46,670 bases of DNA from Nemertoderma westbladi. Taxonomy: Eukaryota; Xenacoelomorpha; Nemertodermatida; Nemertodermatidae. The stretch covers positions 1 through 46,670 of the forward strand of contig JAUCBJ010007375.1 in the NCBI GenBank assembly GCA_032718475.1, given 5' to 3'. Numbering within the stretch: the first letter of the stretch is position 1; each line of letters opens with the position of its first letter. The notes beneath the pieces were generated by a model. It was not told the origin of the DNA and made no database searches. It saw only the letters and a list, made by a program, of their open reading frames with translations. Of this stretch, positions 37,301-46,300 are shown one piece after another. A program made the position numbers and the translations under genes.

Positions 37301-40300
37301 CCTGATGTTGTGGATGGATGGGTTAGATTATTGCCTGAAGGTATGGATGGATGGGTTAGATTATTGCCTGATGTTATGGATGGATGGGTTAGATTATTGC
37401 CTGAAGGTATGGATGGATGGGTTAGATTATTGCATGATGTTATGGATGGATGGGTTAGATTATTGCCTGAAGGTATGGATGGATGGGTTAGATTATTGCC
37501 TGAAGGTATGGATGGATGGGTTAGATTATTGCCTGAAGGTGAGGATGGATGGGTTAAATTATTGCCTGATGTTATGGATGGATGGGTTAGATTATTGCCT
37601 GAAGGTATGGATGGATGGGTTAGATTATTGCCTGATGTTATGGATGGATGGGTTAGATTATTGCCTGAAGGTATGGATGGATGGGTTAGATTATTGCATG
37701 ATGTTATGGATGGATGGGTTAGATTATTGCCTGATGTTATGGATGGATGGGTTAGATTATTGCCTGAAGTTATGGATGGATGGGTTAGATTATTGCCTGA
37801 AGGTATGGATGGATGGGTTAGATTATTGCCTGATGTTATGGATGGATGGGTTAGATTATTGCCTGAAGGTATGGATGGATGGGTTAGATTATTGCCTGAA
37901 GGTGAGGATGGATGGGTTAAATTATTGCCTGATGTTATGGATGGATGGGTTAGATTATTGCCTGAAGGTATGGATGGATGGGTTAGATTATTGCCTGAAG
38001 GTGAGGATGGATGGGTTAAATTATTGCCTGATGTTATGGATGGATGGGTTAGATTATTGCCTGAAGGTATGGATGGATGGGTTAGATTATTGCCTGATGT
38101 TATGGATGGATGGGTTAGATTATTGCCTGAAGGTATGGATGGATGGGTTAGATTATTGCATGATGTTATGGATGGATGGGTTAGATTATTGCCTGATGTT
38201 ATGGATGGATGGGTTAGATTATTGCCTGAAGTTATGGATGGATGGGTTAGATTATTGCCTGAAGGTATGGATGGATGGGTTAGATTATTGCCTGAAGTTA
38301 TGGATGGATGGGTTAGATTATTGCCTGAAGTTATGGATGGATGGGTTAGATTATTGCCAGAAGGTATGGGTGGATGGGTTAGATTATTACCTGAAGGTTT
38401 GGATGGATGGGTTGGATTATTGCCTGAAGTTATGGATGGATGGGTTAGATTATTGCCTGAAGGTATGGATGGATGGGTTAGATTATTGCCTGAAGGTATG
38501 GATGGATGGGTTAGATTATTGCCTGAAGGTGAGGATGGATGGGTTAAATTATTGCCTGATGTTATGGATGGATGGGTTAGATTATTGCCTGAAGGTATGG
38601 ATGGATGGGTTAGATTATTGCCTGATGTTATGGATGGATGGGTTAGATTATTGCCTGAAGGTATGGATGGATGGGTTAGATTATTGCATGATGTTATGGA
38701 TGGATGGGTTAGATTATTGCCTGATGTTATGGATGGATGGGTTAGATTATTGCCTGAAGTTATGGATGGATGGGTTAGATTATTGCCTGAAGGTATGGAT
38801 GGATGGGTTAGATTATTGCCTGATGTTATGGATGGATGGGTTAGATTATTGCCTGAAGGTATGGATGGATGGGTTAGATTATTGCCTGAAGGTGAGGATG
38901 GATGGGTTAAATTATTGCCTGATGTTATGGATGGATGGGTTAGATTATTGCCAGAAGGTATGGGTGGATGGGTTAGATTATTACCTGAAGGTTTGGATGG
39001 ATGGGTTAGATTATTGCCTGAAGTTATGGATGGATGGGTTAGATTATTGCCTGAAGTTATGGATGGATGGGTTAGATTATTGCCTGAAGTTATGGATGGA
39101 TGGGTTAGATTATTGCCAGAAGGTATGGGTGGATGGGTTAGATTATTACCTGAAGGTTTGGATGGATGGGTTAGATTATTGCCTGAAGTTATGGATGGAT
39201 GGGTTAGATTATTGCCTGAAGGTATGGATGGATGGGTTAGATTATTGCCTGAAGGTATGGATGGATGGGTTAGATTATTGCCTGAAGGTGAGGATGGATG
39301 GGATAAATTATTGCCTGATGTTATGGATGGATGGGTTAGATTATTGCCTGAAGGTATGGATGGATGGGTTAGATTATTGCCTGATGTTATGGATGGATGG
39401 GTTAGATTATTGCCTGAAGGTATGGATGGATGGGTTAGATTATTGCATGATGTTATGGATGGATGGGTTAGATTATTGCCTGATGTTATGGATGGATGGG
39501 TTAGATTATTGCCTGAATTTATGGATGGATGGGTTAGATTATTGCCTGAAGGTATGGATGGATGGGTTAGATTATTGCCTGATGTTATGGATGGATGGGT
39601 TAGATTATTGCCTGAAGGTATGGATGGATGGGTTAGATTATTGCCTGAAGGTGAGGATGGATGGGTTAAATTATTGCCTGATGTTATGGATGGATGGGTT
39701 AGATTATTGCCTGAAGGTATGGATGGATGGGTTAGATTATTGCCTGAAGGTGAGGATGGATGGGTTAAATTATTGCCTGATGTTATGGATGGATGGGTTA
39801 GATTATTGCCTAAAGGTGAGGATGGATGGGTTAAATTATTGCCTGATGTTATGGATGGATGGGTTAGATTATTGCCTGATGTTATGGATGGATGGGTTAG
39901 ATTATTGCCTGAAGGTATGGATGGATGGGTTAGATTATTGCCTGATGTTATGGATGGATGGGTTAGATTATTGCCTGAAGGTATGGATGGATGGGTTAGA
40001 TTATCGCATGATGTTATGGATGGATGGGTTAGATTATTGCCTGAAGGTATGGATGGATGGGTTAGATTATTGCCTGAAGGTATGGATGGATGGGTTAGAT
40101 TATTGCCTGAAGGTGAGGATGGATGGGTTAAATTATTGCCTGATGTTATGGATGGATGGGTTAGATTATTGCCTGAAGGTATGGATGGATGGGTTAGATT
40201 ATTGCCTGATGTTATGGATGGATGGGTTAGATTATTGCCTGAAGGTATGGATGGATGGGTTAGATTATTGCATGATGTTATGGATGGATGGGTTAGATTA

Positions 40301-43300
40301 TTGCCTGATGTTATGGATGGATGGGTTAGATTATTGCCTGAAGTTATGGATGGATGGGTTAGATTATTGCCTGAAGGTATGGATGGATGGGTTAGATTAT
40401 TGCCTGATGTTATGGATGGATGGGTTAGATTATTGCCTGAAGGTATGGATGGATGGGTTAGATTATTGCCTGAAGGTGAGGATGGATGGGTTAAATTATT
40501 GCCTGATGTTATGGATGGATGGGTTAGATTATTGCCTGAAGGTATGGATGGATGGGTTAGATTATTGCCTGAAGGTGAGGATGGATGGGTTAAATTATTG
40601 CCTGATGTTATGGATGGATGGGTTAGATTATTGCCTGAAGGTATGGATGGATGGGTTAGATTATTGCCTGATGTTATGGATGGATGGGTTAGATTATTGC
40701 CTGAAGGTATGGATGGATGGGTTAGATTATTGCATGATGTTATGGATGGATGGGTTAGATTATTGCCTGATGTTATGGATGGATGGGTTAGATTATTGCC
40801 TGAAGTTATGGATGGATGGGTTAGATTATTGCCTGAAGGTATGGATGGATGGGTTAGATTATTGCCTGAAGTTATGGATGGATGGGTTAGATTATTGCCA
40901 GAAGGTATGGGTGGATGGGTTAGATTATTACCTGAAGGTTTGGATGGATGGGTTAGATTATTGCCTGAAGTTATGGATGGATGGGTTAGATTATTGCCTG
41001 AAGTTATGGATGGATGGGTTAGATTATTGCCTGAAGGTATGGATGGATGGGTTAGATTATTGCCAGAAGGTATGGGTGGACGGGTTAGATTATTGCCTGA
41101 TGTTATGGATGGATGGGTTAGATTATTGCCTGAAGGTATGGATGGATGGGTTAGATTATTGCCTGAAGTTATGGATGGATGGGTTAGATTATTGCCTGAA
41201 GGTATGGATGGATGGGTTAGATTATTGCCTGAAGGTGAGGATGGATGGGTTAAATTATTGCCTGATGTTATGGATGGATGGGTTAGATTATTGCCTGAAG
41301 GTATGGATGGATGGGTTAGATTATTGCCTGATGTTATGGATGGATGGGTTAGATTATTGCCTGAAGGTATGGATGGATGGGTTAGATTATTGCCTGAAGG
41401 TATGGATGGATGGGTTAGATTATTGCCTGAAGTTATGGATGGATGGGTTAGATTATTGCCTGAAGGTATGGATGGATGGGTTAGATTATTGCATGATGTT
41501 ATGGATGGATGGGTTAGATTATTGCCTGATGTTATGGATGGATGGGTTAGATTATTGCCTGAAGGTATGGATGGATGGGTTAGATTATTGCCTGAAGTTA
41601 TGGATGGATGGGTTAGATTATTGCCTGAAGGTATGGATGGATGGGTTAGATTATTGCCTGAAGGTGAGGATGGATGGGTTAGATTATTGCCTGATGTTAT
41701 GGATGGATGGGTTAGATTATTGCCTGATGTTATGGATGGATGGGTTAGATTATTGCCTGAAGGTATGGATGGATAGGTTAGATTATTGCCTGAAGGTATG
41801 GATGGATGGGTTAGATTATTGCCTGAAGTTATGGATGGATGGGTTAGATTATTGCCTGAAGGTATGGATGGATGGGTTAGATTATTGCATGATGTTATGG
41901 ATGGATGGGTTAGATTATTGCCTGATGTTATGGATGGATGGGTTAGATTATTGCCTGAAGGTATGGATGGATGGGTTAGATTATTGCCTGAAGTTATGGA
42001 TGGATGGGTTAGATTATTGCCTGAAGGTATGGATGGATGGGTTAGATTATTGCCTGAAGGTGAGGATGGATGGGTTAAATTATTGCCTGATGTTATGGAT
42101 GGATGGGTTAGATTATTGCCTGAAGGTATGGATGGATGGGTTAGATTATTGCCTGAAGGTGAGGATGGATGGGTTAAATTATTGCCTGATGTTATGGATG
42201 GATGGGTTAGATTATTGCCTGAAGTTATGGATGGATGGGTTAGATTATTGCCTGAAGGTATGGATGGATGGGTTAGATTATTGCATGATGTTATGGATGG
42301 ATGGGTTAGATTATTGCCTGAAGGTATGGATGGATGGGTTAGATTATTGCCTGAAGGTGAGGATGGATGGGTTAAATTATTGCCTGATGTTATGGATGGA
42401 TGGGTTAGATTATTGCCTGAAGTTATGGATGGATGGGTTAGATTATTGCCTGAAGGTATGGATGGATGGGTTAGATTATTGCATGATGTTATGGATGGAT
42501 GGGTTAGATTATTGCCTGAAGGTATGGATGGATGGGTTAGATTATTGCCTGAAGGTGAGGATGGATGGGTTAAATTATTGCCTGATGTTATGGATGGATG
42601 GGTTAGATTATTGCCTGAAGGTATGGATGGATGGGTTAGATTATTGCCTGAAGGTGAGGATGGATGGGTTAAATTATTGCCTGATGTTATGGATGGATGG
42701 GTTAGATTATTGCCTGAAGGTATGGATGGATGGGTTAGATTATTGCCTGATGTTATGGATGGATGGGTTAGATTATTGCCTGAAGGTATGGATGGATGGG
42801 TTAAATTATTGCCTGAAGGTATGTATGAATGGGTTAGATTATTGCCTGAAGGTATGGATGGATGGGTTAAATTATTGCCGGAAGGTATGTATGAATGGGT
42901 TAGTTTATTGCCTGAAGGTATGGATGGATGGGTTAAATTATTGCCGGAAGGTATGTATGAATGGGTTAGTTTATTGCCTGAAGGTATGGATGGATGGGTT
43001 AGATTACTGAAGATACTTAAATGTTTGATTGTCTTCAGTTTTATGATTTACAGTAAAGGTTTAAGCCTACATCTTTTCGCACTGTTGTGTCGTTCAGGCA
43101 AGACACTGTAAACATTAGTGCCTAGACGACAACCCTGGCATTTTTTCTGGGAAAATACTAATAAAAGTACTTTGATTATAGCAGAAAAAGCGCTATATAA
43201 GTTATCAATATATTATTATCATTATTAGATTTATTCGCATAATCATCAAATCCTTTACATCCATTCTACCTGCCGCGATTAAATTGAAACATTTAGTAAA

Positions 43301-46300
43301 ACCTTCTACCATCCTTGGTATGTGTCTGATCCCAGATATGAAATAAATAATTAAAATTACAAAATTTGAATTTAGCATAATTTTACCTGAAAGACACTGA
43401 AACTGATTTAAGAACATAAACTAAGGTACTTACAACTTGGTTGCAATCAGTAAAACTGAGACTGGTTCTCAGTGAATTACAAGTGTTGTAAGCAGCCATG
43501 CGGATCTCTGCGTCTTCTACATTGAGACAGCTACGATCACCGACAGCAATGTCATTACAGCTGGTCACCTCTCTGTCCAGAATCTTCCAGGAGTTAGCGA
43601 ACTGTTCCGCGTAGGGGACAATGCGTTGGTCCTTTCGCAAGAAATCGTCCTCTATGCTATTCGTATAGGAGCCACAGAGACCTTTATGAACGTTTCAGAA
43701 AAATTATTAATGAAGAACTTGAAGGCATCAGACAAAAACAGATAGTAATTAACTAGGATTCGTTATTTAAATCATTGTGCTGCAATGCAGTCGGTCTTGT
43801 GCGGTCAGGTTTCAAGCTTGGGTGGGACCAGTCAGACACCTCCAAGCCAAAAACAAAGTCATGGGCTGTCCACCTTTCTTATTTACGCCATGAGGTTAGC
43901 AAAGCACAATATTGTGCACAGGCTGGTACTCTTGGCGAAAGCAATGTCTTGCAAAGCGGAGGCGGCTTTGTTCTAGTGTCAAGCTAGCAGGAACCAATGA
44001 GACACTTCCATTGATATATCTTGTCTGGTTAGAGATGTGCGAATTTTACTTGACTCAGTGAACCCGACATAGCATTCATGTGAATGTGTCATTCAGAGAT
44101 TTCTTGTCCTCAGCCGTTAAAGCCCAGCATGGACTGTTTCTACTGCTGCTCTAAATAATCGAAGCTTAAGTTTCGGATGTATTCTGTGTGACTTCCAAAT
44201 CCTGGAAAGCCATCCAATACTGCCAATGTCTTTCCTTACGCATACAAATATCTTGCCTGACTTCTGGATCCATGATCACAGGTAACAGAATTTATCCACA
44301 TGCTCAAGCATACCATACTTTGAGCTTATGCTCATAAGATCAGACATTTCCTGGTGACTTTCGAAGTTAACTGTCAAAGTTGTGTTTCCTCTTGGAGTTA
44401 ATAAAAAGACCGACACTAGAAGCAGCCTGGTCTAATGAGAATATGAGCTTTAGGCTCCCTCTAGTGATTCTGAGAGTGCTGAAAGTCTGAGAGTGACTCC
44501 TAATTTATCGCCAAAGTCTAAATCAATAAGTTATTGGCGGGATTTTCTCACGGCGAAAGCAATGTCCTGCAAAGCGGATGCGTCTACTTTCAAGTGTTAA
44601 ACTTGAGGAGACTTAAGTTTCTTTTGTAAATAAGAAATACCTTTCCTATTGTTTAATTGATAATTGACGATGTTCTTATAAGTACAATAATTTAATTTCA
44701 AATAAGCTTATTCTTGGTCTTTTTCTAATAATTCTTGGTATGGATAATAAGATAAAATAACATTGATTAAAAAAAACCACTTAAATCAGCCAATTTCACA
44801 TAGAAGAACCAAATATATTGATAGATCTTACCTAGGGTCTTTCCTTCATTCTCTGGCAAGGCTGTGACGTAAATGTTGTTCCCGCTTGCATCCCACTTGA
44901 CTCGAACACCCAAATTTGACTCGAGGTATATCCAATCTCCAAGAACTTCTACTTTTACCGTGCTAATTGGAAAACAAACGTTAAAAAAATGTAAATCCAT
45001 ATTTATTTTTCGAATAAAATACTTACTACAAGTCGTGCTCAAACACAATTCTCTTCTTGGTAACAATTCTCGCGATCTCTCTGATTTTGAAACGCCTTAC
45101 ATTGTATTAATCTAATATAAAGAGTAAGAATTAATACGTTAATACGCTACCATGGAGCCACGCCCATCGATTCCTGTTGCAGAGGCTGTTAATAGCAATC
45201 TTAATGGGTAACGCCGCATCTATCCTGGGAACAACAGTGGATTCTAGTAACTCTGACGGGCTTTTTGATTTACTCGAATATGATACTCGAATGGCCTATA
45301 TTTATCTCATAAGTAGCTATTATAGAATACGTTAATGATTATTCATTGACAATAAATTTTAATACCTTAAATATTTTATTTTGTGTAGTGATTGACTTTT
45401 GATGATTGATCATTTTCTTTTGCAATTTTTGATTCATTATAATAATATAATATAGTAATAATAATAATAATAAGGTAATATTAGAAATGTAATTATACTA
45501 AAAATTTTATATTATGTTAGATTATAATACTAGAATTAATAGATATTTATTAAATTGCTTCCTAATACCCGGTTAATCATACTTTTCATTTATTCCGATG
45601 TTTGTATCCATAACTTCCCCATTGACTGTTACGTCCAAGCCGTTCGCAGTGACAATAGTACTGGCGAATCTCATTTCCAACGCCTTTTGACAATTGGTTG
45701 GAGATGTACATTGTGTGGTGTCCACTACAATCTACAAATAAAATGGCCACTATAAGATGCATTCTTAGTAATTACTGTATAATTATTATTATATTATAAT
45801 GCACCGGTAATGATTATAATTATATTTAAAAACAATTGCTGTATTATTGGCCGAGATCGGGATCATTATATTAACGAGACAGATAACGAAAGAGACAACT
45901 CCTTGTACTTTGGCAGCCTCATGGAGTGAATAAGCATGGTGGACAGCCTATGACTTTCTTGAGACGCATCTTAAAGGACACTGGCCTTGCAAATGCGGAT
46001 GATCTCGCGAAAGTCATGGGGGATAGGTTGATAAGCCGGCACAGCATTCTTAATGTACGCTGAGCATCGCATCAAGCCAATTGTGGATTACATGGTGGTG
46101 GCACACATTTTTAGTTTAAACCAGGACTATGGAGTATGCCGACCAATATATATATATAGATCCTCTTAGCGGTGTGATGGAGGCCTTACCTCCCACGTAT
46201 CGTCGGAACTTTTCGCCATCATGTATTTGCAGCTACCAGGGAAGTTATAGTGGTTCCCATCGAATGTTCTGTAGTGGGCTCTACAGGAGTAGATACAAGT

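Larger units (their letters stand above)
43682..44831 (-). other. Intron 5-6 with two family A copies
   Basis: 1.15 kb. Mostly family A repeat (43775-44085 and 44535-44625). The stretch between, around 44400-44520, has GCTCCCTCTAGTG and repeated GAGAGTG but no element I can name. Confidence 0.6.

Noticed and set aside
29658-43010. Giant repetitive protein gene on the plus strand
   Set aside because: The frame is open only because a 33-bp unit without stops is tandemly repeated. It lies antisense in an intron whose flanking exons are in phase with each other, and it has no plausible start, signal or flanking unique coding sequence.
29645-43010. Telomere-like repeat because each unit contains GGGTTAG
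   Set aside because: Only one hexamer-length match per 33 bp, never in tandem. Coincidence is sufficient.
29645-43010. CRISPR array
   Set aside because: Head-to-tail repeats without spacers, in an animal gene.
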